From positions 1 through 7,365 of the forward strand of contig JAGLUM010000039.1 of NCBI GenBank assembly GCA_023134755.1: DNA of 7,365 nt, written 5' to 3'. Position 1 is the first letter of the stretch. Every line of letters begins with the position of its first letter. Positions 1 to 5,428 of the stretch are shown in pieces. A program made the position numbers and the translations under genes. The stretch is from Fidelibacterota bacterium. Its GTDB lineage: Bacteria; Fidelibacterota; Fidelibacteria; Fidelibacterales; Fidelibacteraceae. The notes under the pieces are model-generated. The model was not told the origin of the DNA. It worked only from the letters and a program-made list of their open reading frames with translations, and ran no database searches.

Positions 1-18
1 TATTTTTCTTCATATTTA

Positions 19-52
19 TACTGACAGCCGGGAAAACTCCCGGCTGTCAGTG
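19..52 (-). terminator. Strong hairpin downstream of the acyl-CoA synthetase gene
   Basis: A near-perfect inverted repeat: 21-33 (CTGACAGCCGGGA) pairs with 38-50 around an AAAC loop. One more A-T pair and a wobble at the base give about 14 bp. It lies just beyond the TAA (70-72) that would end the full-length synthetase frame, so it probably ends that minus-strand transcript. The minus-strand flank (ATAAATATGAAG) has only a poor U-tract. The plus-strand flank is T-rich, with TTTTTT at 66-71, so it could also work for a plus-strand gene left of the window. Orientation is uncertain. Confidence 0.6.
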
Positions 53-69
53 TTATTTATTTCCGTTTT

Positions 70-189
70 TTAATACATCATATCGATAATATCACAATAT
101 TTCTCATTTACAAACTTGCGTTTGACTTTCAGGCTGGGGGTTAATTCCCCGGTATCCTGACTGAACTCTTTCGCTAACAGCGTGAATTT
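70..189 (-). pseudogene. Orphaned C-terminal 39 codons of the acyl-CoA synthetase
   Basis: Reading straight on, in the same frame, past the TGA at 190-192 gives 39 codons ending at TAA 70-72: [20 protein letters not shown], followed by [11 protein letters not shown] and a short end with DIIDMMY. This is the typical FadD/AMP-binding C-terminus, as shown by the GELTPxLKxKRK block. There is no frame change or start codon here, so the segment is untranslated unless the TGA is read through or absent in the true genome. A full-length protein would be about 592 residues, the normal size for this family. Good conservation of the tail suggests that the stop is very recent or an error. Confidence 0.85.
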
Positions 190-1848
190 TCAAACTTTTT
201 CATAATTCGCTAATTCAGCGGATCTCTTTTCCAGTCGATCTATATAAAAATTGATGATATCCGGATGATTGATCAATTCATCGCGGGAAGCAAAAGAAAT
301 AGATTTTTCCTTTGCATATTCTTCCAGAACAGGAAAATTCGGTACAATAAGGGCAGAAATATATTTTCGTCCATCTCCGATTGCCATAATAAATTCGATG
401 TAGGAATCAATACCTAAAACAGCTTCAATATGCTGAGGGGAAATATTTTTTCCACCGGAAGTGATGATAATATCTTTGATTCGATCTGTGATATGCAGAT
501 ATCCATCTTCATCTACATATCCCACGTCACCGGTTTTAAACCAGCCGTCAACAAATGCTTCGGCAGTAGCCTCCGGATTATTATAATACTCTTCAAAAAC
601 ATTTGAACCTTTAATCTGAATTTCACCTTCTCCAGAAATTCGGACACTACAATCTTCTATAGGTTTTCCAACTGTACCGAATTTGTAGTCGCCCGGGCGA
701 TTACAGGACACCATTGGAGATGTTTCAGTCAATCCATAGCCTTGACAGACCAATAAATCTGCCGCATAGAAAAACTCTTCGATTTCTTTTGATAGAGCAG
801 CCCCGCCGGCAGAAAAGAAATTTTTATGTCCACCTACGGCATCCCGTATTTTTTTCAAAACCATCTTATCTGCAAGGATATAGGCACTGTGTAACAAGGG
901 TCCAATCAGTTTATTTTCTTTTCGCGCATAATGATATTCAATTCCTACTTTCTTCGCCCATGAAAATATTTTCTGCTTCATTGCACTACTTTGAGCCACT
1001 TTGTTCATGACAGCACTGTAAATTTTCTCATATAAACGCGGAACTGCAACCATGACAGTAGGTTTTACTTCTCTAAGATATTCAGCAATTAATCGTGGAT
1101 TTTCCAAGTAAGTATTAACCGCACCGCGACATAAAATGTAGAATGTCCAGATACGTTCATATACATGACTTAATGGTAAAAAACACAATGAAATATCCTT
1201 TTGTCCGATATTAAAATAGCTGTCCAGGCTGCGGAACTGATGAATGAAATTACTGTGTCTTAATACAACACCTTTGGGGTTTCCAGTCGTTCCACTGGTA
1301 TAAATGATAGTTGTCAAATCAGTTATCTTGGCATTATCCAAATTGTCATTCACCCTCTTGATCAATTTCGGAGAATCACCCCATTTAAGAAATTCACTAA
1401 AATAACAGGACTTATTCCCCCACAGTTTAATAGATTCATCAAAACTGACAATTTTTATCAGTTTGGAAATTTTATCCGAAAAAGTCATGACTTTTTCATA
1501 TTGTTCTTTATTACCTGTGAAAATGACCCGGATATCGGCATCCTTAACAATAAATTCTGTCTGCTGAGCAGTATTGGTCGCATAAATCGGTACGGCCACG
1601 GCACAGGCAGATTGAGCCGCAAAATCAGTTATTGTCCATTCCGGCTTGTTCGGTGAAAAAATACCGATCTTTTCACCATTCTTTATTCCAAGCTTTAAAA
1701 GAGTAGCGGCACCTGTCTGAATTTTTTCACTTAATTCGGTATAGGTGATTTCACACCATTCATTACACTTTTTGTAACACATCGCAACCTGAGAGCCATA
1801 TTCTTTTGCCTTCTCACGAAGAATTACTGCTAAATGTTCATTATTCAC
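190..1848 (-). CDS. Long-chain acyl-CoA synthetase (AMP-forming, FadD type), C-terminus cut by in-frame TGA
   Basis: The family activates free fatty acids with ATP and CoA to acyl-CoA through an acyl-adenylate, usually at the inner membrane face. The 552-residue product shows the adenylate-forming motifs in order: P-loop YTSGTTGNPKG (183-193), LPLSHVYER (224-232), YGLTETSP (371-378), TGD (439-441), and DRIKDIIITSGGKNISP (455-471), which opens the C-terminal lid. The start is GTG (1846-1848) with GGGG seven bases upstream (1856-1859). The frame stops at TGA 190-192, directly after ANYEKV, where the family continues with K/R-K-F. The lost tail contains the GELTP..LK..RK block, whose lysine region corresponds to the A10 catalytic motif. 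The product may therefore be impaired in adenylation, or the TGA may be a base-call error. The next gene upstream, a lipid kinase on the same strand, is 148 bp away, so co-transcription is possible but not shown. Confidence 0.9.
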   Translation of the reverse strand: MNNEHLAVILREKAKEYGSQVAMCYKKCNEWCEITYTELSEKIQTGAATLLKLGIKNGEKIGIFSPNKPEWTITDFAAQSACAVAVPIYATNTAQQTEFIVKDADIRVIFTGNKEQYEKVMTFSDKISKLIKIVSFDESIKLWGNKSCYFSEFLKWGDSPKLIKRVNDNLDNAKITDLTTIIYTSGTTGNPKGVVLRHSNFIHQFRSLDSYFNIGQKDISLCFLPLSHVYERIWTFYILCRGAVNTYLENPRLIAEYLREVKPTVMVAVPRLYEKIYSAVMNKVAQSSAMKQKIFSWAKKVGIEYHYARKENKLIGPLLHSAYILADKMVLKKIRDAVGGHKNFFSAGGAALSKEIEEFFYAADLLVCQGYGLTETSPMVSCNRPGDYKFGTVGKPIEDCSVRISGEGEIQIKGSNVFEEYYNNPEATAEAFVDGWFKTGDVGYVDEDGYLHITDRIKDIIITSGGKNISPQHIEAVLGIDSYIEFIMAIGDGRKYISALIVPNFPVLEEYAKEKSISFASRDELINHPDIINFYIDRLEKRSAELANYEKV

Positions 1849-1996
1849 TATTTTACCCCATTTAAAAAAATATTACTTAATTTTTAAGTTACTTCTTTCT
1901 AACCTAAAATTCTAAAGAAATTATTAGTACTTCTGTGTTATTGTATTACAGAATTTTAAATATACCGACAGCATTATATTGCCTGTTAAAAGAAAA
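1849..1996 (-). promoter_or_regulatory. AT-rich intergenic leader of the acyl-CoA synthetase gene with a small inverted repeat
   Basis: A 148-bp spacer between the lipid kinase stop and the synthetase GTG. It contains the inverted repeat ACTTAA-TTT-TTAAGT (1875-1889), about 26 bp upstream of the start codon, a plausible position for an operator over the leader. I see no convincing -35/-10 pair; TACAAT-like boxes occur but without a good partner. The ribosome binding site is TGGGG, seven bases from GTG. No clear terminator follows the lipid kinase gene, so both read-through and an internal promoter remain possible. Confidence 0.3.
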
Positions 1997-2917
1997 TTAT
2001 TTAATGATATTTAGAGCATGTTCATGATTAATGACTTCCAGCCGGGTGCCTTCTTCACAGATAGTTTCACCGTCGGCATGAACCGCCAGGGTTCCTGAAA
2101 TTGCCTGAATATTAATATGATTTGCTTTTCCTGTCAGAGTATCGTCCCGACCTGCCTGTGTCCCTTTTGTGTATGCCATCATAGCACTAAGCAACTGTAG
2201 GCGCTTTCCTTGATGGGCTATGCAATAATCAAACCGGCCATCATCCATTTCAGCGTAAGGGGCCATATAAAATGATCCACCCATCCGGCGGCCGTTCATA
2301 ATGGACACCATTGCCGGTGAAATAGTAAGGGTCTTATTATCAAATTGTATTTCGACAATGGGTGCCGTGGGATATTTTATCAGGGTCTTGATAGCGCCAA
2401 GTGTGTAAGCGAATCCGCCGTGTACATGTTCCATGCGTGCAGCTTCTAATCCAACCAGTGTATCAAATCCGACTCCAATACCATTGCCAAAATAGCGGCC
2501 ATCAGGATAATCACCGCCTTTGACTTCTCCCACGTCCATGGCACAGGGTGTCCCGTCTTTTAAAAGCAGGAGACATTCTTCCAATCCTGATGGAATATTT
2601 GCGCCGAATGCGAAATCATTCCCGCGCCCAATGGCCAAAACACCGAAACATGGCGTTTCCTCCTTCATTTTGGCGGATGCCTTCATTAGTCCGTTAATAA
2701 CCTCATTACTTGTTCCGTCACCGCCTGCGGCGACCACGATGGTATTTGGCTGTACACCGTATTTCTCTGCTATATCAATAGCATGTCCAGGTCGTTCGGT
2801 AACAACAATATCATATTCAAGTTGATGCTTTTTGAAAAATGCTTCGATCTCTTGTTGATGCTTCTCCGCGTGTCCTTTTCCTGCAATGGGATTTAAAATA
2901 ACAATATAGCGTTTCAT
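1997..2917 (-). CDS. YegS/DgkB-family diacylglycerol (lipid) kinase
   Basis: A 306-residue soluble lipid kinase of the DAGK catalytic family, which phosphorylates diacylglycerol or a related lipid with ATP. In Gram-positive bacteria DgkB recycles diacylglycerol released by lipoteichoic acid synthesis. The fold signature is complete. It has NPIAGKG (9-15) at the first strand, the nucleotide-binding GGDGT (65-69) followed by NEVINGL, and IGRGNDFA (97-104). A glycine-rich NGIGVGFD (145-152) and the C-terminal MAPYAEMDDGRFD and HADGE (280-284) blocks that complete the active site follow. The ATG start has an excellent site (AGGAGAGG, five bases upstream). The length is normal (about 290-310), with no transmembrane segment. 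The gene points away from the small transcription unit to its right and lies upstream of the acyl-CoA synthetase. GC is about 45%. The exact substrate cannot be read from the sequence, so no gene symbol is given. Confidence 0.93.
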   Translation of the reverse strand: MKRYIVILNPIAGKGHAEKHQQEIEAFFKKHQLEYDIVVTERPGHAIDIAEKYGVQPNTIVVAAGGDGTSNEVINGLMKASAKMKEETPCFGVLAIGRGNDFAFGANIPSGLEECLLLLKDGTPCAMDVGEVKGGDYPDGRYFGNGIGVGFDTLVGLEAARMEHVHGGFAYTLGAIKTLIKYPTAPIVEIQFDNKTLTISPAMVSIMNGRRMGGSFYMAPYAEMDDGRFDYCIAHQGKRLQLLSAMMAYTKGTQAGRDDTLTGKANHINIQAISGTLAVHADGETICEEGTRLEVINHEHALNIIK

Positions 2918-3039
2918 GTTCCTCTCCTGCCATAATTGATGGTTTTATCTTTTATTATTAGTATAAATATGGATAATCTGTATATGTTCGTTTTAAGGTA
3001 TTTACATAAAGAATAGATCGCTTCCTGTGTGTTTTTTTT

Positions 3040-3068
3040 TTGACCTTTGTTATATAAGTCGCTACAAT
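3040..3068 (+). promoter_or_regulatory. Sigma-A/70-type promoter of a small transcription unit
   Basis: TTGACC (3040-3045), a 17-bp spacer, then TACAAT (3063-3068). Each box matches the consensus at five of six positions, and nine T residues precede the -35. Initiation would fall near 3075. There is no large gene downstream, only two tiny reading frames and a terminator ending at about 3261, so the promoter seems to drive a transcript of about 185 nt. The lipid kinase gene starts 120 bp to the left on the other strand, making this a divergent intergenic region. Confidence 0.65.
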
Positions 3069-3094
3069 ATAGTGAACAAAGCGGAATAATTTAA

Positions 3095-3210
3095 ATGAAA
3101 AATGTGTTTTTTCGAAATAAACCATTGGTGTTGCCGTTATGATGGACGGCGGTCTCGCACTGGTTTATGCTAATAAGGCGTATGATGCGGTAAAAGAATT
3201 TTCAAAATAA
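3095..3210 (+). pseudogene. Two tiny overlapping frames: frameshifted small membrane-protein gene or dicistron
   Basis: Frame A starts at ATG 3095 and encodes MKNVFFRNKPLVLPL, stopping at TGA 3140-3142. Frame B is open from 3121 and has ATG ATG at 3139-3144. It encodes a hydrophobic stretch (MMDGGLALVYA) and then NKAYDAVKEFSK, stopping at TAA 3208-3210. The ATG of B overlaps the stop of A as ATGA. Joining A's basic start to B near 3118-3121 would give one protein of about 38 residues: a positive N-terminus, a hydrophobic run IGVAVMM..GLALVYA and a charged tail, like a single-span membrane peptide. That suggests a one-base frameshift. I do not recognise the product. No strong ribosome binding site precedes either ATG. 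A clear promoter lies before it and a terminator after it. Alternatively it is just the scar of a larger deleted gene. Confidence 0.4.
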
Positions 3211-3228
3211 ATTTGTATCAATGTATAC

Positions 3229-3261
3229 AAAAAGCCCTCTGATATATCGGGAGCTTTTTTT
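3229..3261 (+). terminator. Intrinsic terminator of the small transcription unit
   Basis: AAAAAGC (3229-3235) pairs with GCTTTTT (3253-3259). The stem continues as CC (3236-3237) with GG (3250-3251), next to a bulged A, and closes over a loop of about 10 nt. Seven T residues follow (3255-3261). Another inverted repeat, TTTGTAT (3212-3218) with ATACAAA (3225-3231), overlaps its ascending arm, so the two hairpins cannot both form fully. It lies 19 bp after the stop of the second tiny frame and ends just where the AT-rich segment begins. Confidence 0.7.
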
Positions 3262-3284
3262 ATATACTACATTTTTTCTCTAGA

Positions 3285-3458
3285 AAACTTGACCCAAGAT
3301 TTTTTAATGGGAATATTCATTCTTTAGGTACGGATGATGAAACAGGAACAGGTTTAGGTTTAATTCTAGCTAAGGAATTTATTGAAAAACACAATGGCGC
3401 AATTCAGGTTGAAAGTAAAGGAGGTACTTTTACTATTAAATTAACGAGTAACCAGTAA
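3285..3458 (+). pseudogene. 3' remnant of a sensor histidine kinase (HATPase_c domain end)
   Basis: This frame reads NIHSLGTDDETGTGLGL, then AKEFIEKHNGAIQVES, then a TFTIKL strand and TAA (3456-3458). It is the C-terminal end of a GHKL ATPase domain: GTGLGL is the G2 box, and EFIEKHNG plus the final VES..GTF..KL strand are typical of two-component sensor kinases. About 57 codons remain. The sensor part, the H-box with the phospho-accepting histidine, the N-box and the G1 box are all absent, and the terminator of the preceding unit abuts it. Recognisable similarity begins around 3297-3306; the earlier codons may be junction sequence. There is no start codon or ribosome binding site in place, so it is surely non-functional. 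Its GC (about 32%) matches the rib genes to the right and not the DNA to the left. Confidence 0.85.
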
Positions 3459-3491
3459 TAACTTAATTGAATAAAAAGTAAATAATCTGGC

Positions 3492-3520
3492 TTGGAAATA
3501 TGCTCTGAAGATAATATATT
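3492..3520 (+). promoter_or_regulatory. Promoter of the riboflavin operon
   Basis: TTGGAA (3492-3497), a 17-bp spacer, then TATATT (3515-3520). The predicted start, near 3526-3528, coincides with the first paired bases of the FMN aptamer (P1), so the whole leader is aptamer plus switch with almost no extra 5' sequence. The -35 is moderate (four of six) and the -10 good (five of six). Confidence 0.6.
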
Positions 3521-3525
3521 GTTTT

Positions 3526-3641
3526 GTCTTCGGGGAAGGGAGAATATCCCAACCGGCGGTTATAGCCCGCGAGTCTGCTTTCTAAGTGGATTGAAACTGT
3601 GAAATTCAGTTGCCGACGGTACAGTCCGGATGAGAGAAGAT
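3526..3641 (+). ncRNA. FMN riboswitch aptamer (RFN element)
   Basis: The conserved RFN blocks appear in order: CTTCGGGG (3528-3535), AGGGAGAATATCCC (P2 hairpin), ACCGGCGGTTATAGCCCGCGAG (3552-3573, given here only as a location and motif), the variable arm, GTGAAATTCAGTTGCCGACGG (3599-3619), TACAGTCCGGATGAGAG (3620-3636), and the closing GAAGA (3636-3640). The last pairs with TCTTC (3527-3531) to form P1. Such elements bind flavin mononucleotide. Placed directly before ribD, with a terminator between them, this one should reduce operon expression when FMN is plentiful. No conserved block seems to be missing. Confidence 0.96.
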
Positions 3642-3658
3642 ATATGAATGAATTTAAA

Positions 3659-3685
3659 TTCCCCGAATGATTTGGGGTTTTTTTT
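3659..3685 (+). terminator. Riboswitch-controlled terminator/antiterminator abutting the ribD start
   Basis: CCCCGAA (3661-3667) pairs with TTTGGGG (3671-3677, one G-T wobble) over a TGA loop, followed by eight T residues (3678-3685) that run directly into the ribD ATG. The antiterminator can be read directly: TTCCCCG (3659-3665) is perfectly complementary to CGGGGAA (3531-3537), a conserved part of the aptamer. Without FMN these seven bases can pair and break both aptamer and terminator; with FMN the aptamer holds CGGGGAA and the terminator forms. GGGG of the descending arm is also the only Shine-Dalgarno-like sequence for ribD, eight bases before ATG. Confidence 0.88.
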
Positions 3686-4780
3686 ATGAATGTGAAAAAA
3701 TCTGTAGAATGTTTAATGCGTGAAGCGATCGAACTTGCAAAAAGTGGAGTAAATCATGTTTCACCGAATCCTTATACAGGTGCTCTTGTTGTACGTGACG
3801 AGAGAGTAATTGGTCGTGGTCGCCATGAAAAATATGGCGAAGCACATGCAGAAGTAAATGCAATACGTGATGCGGGGGGTAATGTTGAAGATTGTGAACT
3901 TTTCGTCACTCTTGAGCCTTGTAGTCATTATGGTAAAACACCACCATGTACAGATTTAATTATCCAAAGCAAAATTTCCAAAGTATATATCGGTATGCAA
4001 GATCCAAATCCATTGGTTGCTGGAGACGGTATTCAGAAATTAAGAAATGCCGGAATCATAGTTGAAATGGATATTTTGCATGACGAATGTGCAAATTTAA
4101 ATCAACCATTTATCAAAATGATGACAAGTGGTTTACCGTATATTATTGCAAAAGCTGCTATCACTATAGACGGATTCATGGCTGATAAATCTGGGTGTTC
4201 AAAATGGATTTCCTCAACGGAATCTCGAAAAACAGTTCATGAAATGCGAGCTAAATCTGATGCCGTAATGGTAGGCATGGGAACCGTATTGGCGGATAAT
4301 CCTGAGCTTACTGTTCGTAATGCAGATGGAATGAATTCTGCACGAATTGTGTATGATCCTAGAGGAAATATATCGATGGATACAAAATTAGTACAAACAG
4401 CTAAAAATATACCACTTTATCTTATTGCTGGCCCGGATTTACCAAAACAACAAGAAATTCTATTGCAAAACGAAGGTGTACATATTGTTTATTGTGAAAC
4501 AAAAGGATTGAATTGCTTACAAGAGGGATTAAAATTAATTGGGAAACAGGGAATCCAATCCATTTTAGTGGAAGGTGGCGGTAAGTTGCACACTTTTCTT
4601 GCTCAAGAAGATTTAATTGATAAACTGGAATTATTTATTGCACCAAAAATGTTGGGTGATGGTGTTTCCATGATGAAAATCCCGCCTGTACTTATGCCAG
4701 ATTCCGACAGATTTATTAATTATAAATGGAAACACAGTGGTTCTGATATGCAATTTACCGGGATCATTAAGAAGTATTAG
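3686..4780 (+). CDS. ribD: Bifunctional pyrimidine deaminase/reductase RibD
   Basis: RibD deaminates 2,5-diamino-6-ribosylamino-pyrimidinone phosphate and then reduces the ribosyl chain with NADPH, steps two and three of riboflavin synthesis from GTP, in the cytosol. The product has 364 residues, the usual size. The N-terminal zinc deaminase domain (about 1-145) carries the zinc ligands and catalytic glutamate in HAE (54-56) and PCSHYGKTPPC (78-88; C79 and C88). The C-terminal reductase domain (about 150-364) shows KWISS, RAKSDAVMVGMGTVLADNP (188-206) and the glycine-rich ILVEGGGKLH segment. The start is ATG 3686, immediately after the riboswitch U-tract with GGGG as its weak site. ATG 3716 would still keep the domain but has no ribosome binding site. 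NPYTG has threonine where NPxVG is commoner. It is first in the operon; ribE follows 10 bases after its TAG. Confidence 0.97.
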   Translation: MNVKKSVECLMREAIELAKSGVNHVSPNPYTGALVVRDERVIGRGRHEKYGEAHAEVNAIRDAGGNVEDCELFVTLEPCSHYGKTPPCTDLIIQSKISKVYIGMQDPNPLVAGDGIQKLRNAGIIVEMDILHDECANLNQPFIKMMTSGLPYIIAKAAITIDGFMADKSGCSKWISSTESRKTVHEMRAKSDAVMVGMGTVLADNPELTVRNADGMNSARIVYDPRGNISMDTKLVQTAKNIPLYLIAGPDLPKQQEILLQNEGVHIVYCETKGLNCLQEGLKLIGKQGIQSILVEGGGKLHTFLAQEDLIDKLELFIAPKMLGDGVSMMKIPPVLMPDSDRFINYKWKHSGSDMQFTGIIKKY

Positions 4781-4790
4781 AGGAGATTAC

Positions 4791-5426
4791 ATGTTTACAG
4801 GAATTGTTGAAGAACAAGGGAAAATATCCAAAATCACAAAAAACAAAATGAAAGTTTGCGTAACAGTGAAAGCAGATATTATTACCGAGAATCTTGAGGT
4901 TGATGATTCTGTAGCAATAAATGGTATTTGTTTAACTGTTGTTAAAAAAAGTAAATCTGATTTTAGTGTTGAAGTTGTAAACGAAACAGTAACAAGAACC
5001 ACACTGGGAAAATGGTTAGTGGGAATGACAGTAAATCTTGAAAGAGGAATTCAATTGAATGGTCGCCTAGATGGGCATATGGTGCAAGGTCATGTAGATG
5101 GAACAGCGAAATTAATCAATATTCGGCATTTTGATGATAATATGGTGATGACATTCAAAACGAACGAGAAAATAACACATCTAATGGTTGAAAAAGGAAG
5201 TGTGAGTATTGATGGTATCAGTTTAACAATCGCTTCTGTAGAGAGAGGAATATTTTCTATAGCACTTATTCCATATACGATAAAAAATACGACAATTGGG
5301 AATTTAAAAATTTCTGGAATTGTTAATATCGAAACTGATATTATTGGAAAATACATAGCGAAATTTATTGATGAAAAAAGTGAATTATCTAAAAATATAT
5401 TAAACAAATGGGGTTATAAAATATAA
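4791..5426 (+). CDS. ribE: Riboflavin synthase, alpha subunit
   Basis: Dismutates two molecules of 6,7-dimethyl-8-ribityllumazine to riboflavin and the pyrimidinedione that RibH reuses. The start is ATG 4791 (MFTGIVEEQG, the invariant N-terminus), with AGGAG five bases before it. The longer open frame to the left, which overlaps ribD, is not part of the gene. The product has 211 residues made of two lumazine-binding barrels: about 1-97, with VAINGICLTVV, and about 98-195, beginning GHMVQGHVDG and with VSIDGISLTIA. A lysine-rich C-terminal helix mediates trimer formation in the family. AGGAG begins on the base after the ribD stop and ribBA follows after 2 bp, so expression is operonic. The gene is very AT-rich (some 60-base lines only 23% GC by hand count). 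All key motifs are present. Confidence 0.97.
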   Translation: MFTGIVEEQGKISKITKNKMKVCVTVKADIITENLEVDDSVAINGICLTVVKKSKSDFSVEVVNETVTRTTLGKWLVGMTVNLERGIQLNGRLDGHMVQGHVDGTAKLINIRHFDDNMVMTFKTNEKITHLMVEKGSVSIDGISLTIASVERGIFSIALIPYTIKNTTIGNLKISGIVNIETDIIGKYIAKFIDEKSELSKNILNKWGYKI

Positions 5427-5428
5427 CT

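Noticed and set aside
190..192. Selenocysteine or a reassigned TGA codon in the acyl-CoA synthetase
   Set aside because: The family has K or R here, not cysteine; I saw no convincing SECIS-like hairpin right after the codon; and ribBA ends with TGA, so TGA is a stop in this genome.
714..1010. Plus-strand open frame inside the acyl-CoA synthetase gene; similar opposite-strand frames at 2520-2825, 4787-5002, 5090-5407, 6102-6401, 6558-6746 and 6776-6964
   Set aside because: All lie antisense to well-supported genes, show no recognisable motifs and have no associated ribosome binding site or promoter; they are frame shadows.
3262..3525. Insertion sequence or phage attachment site as the cause of the left junction
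   Set aside because: I found no transposase, integrase, terminal inverted repeats, flanking target duplication or tRNA near the junction.
4737..4790. Longer RibE start overlapping the end of ribD
   Set aside because: The family N-terminus MFTGIVEE begins at 4791 with AGGAG five bases before it; the upstream 18 codons are ribD sequence read in another frame.
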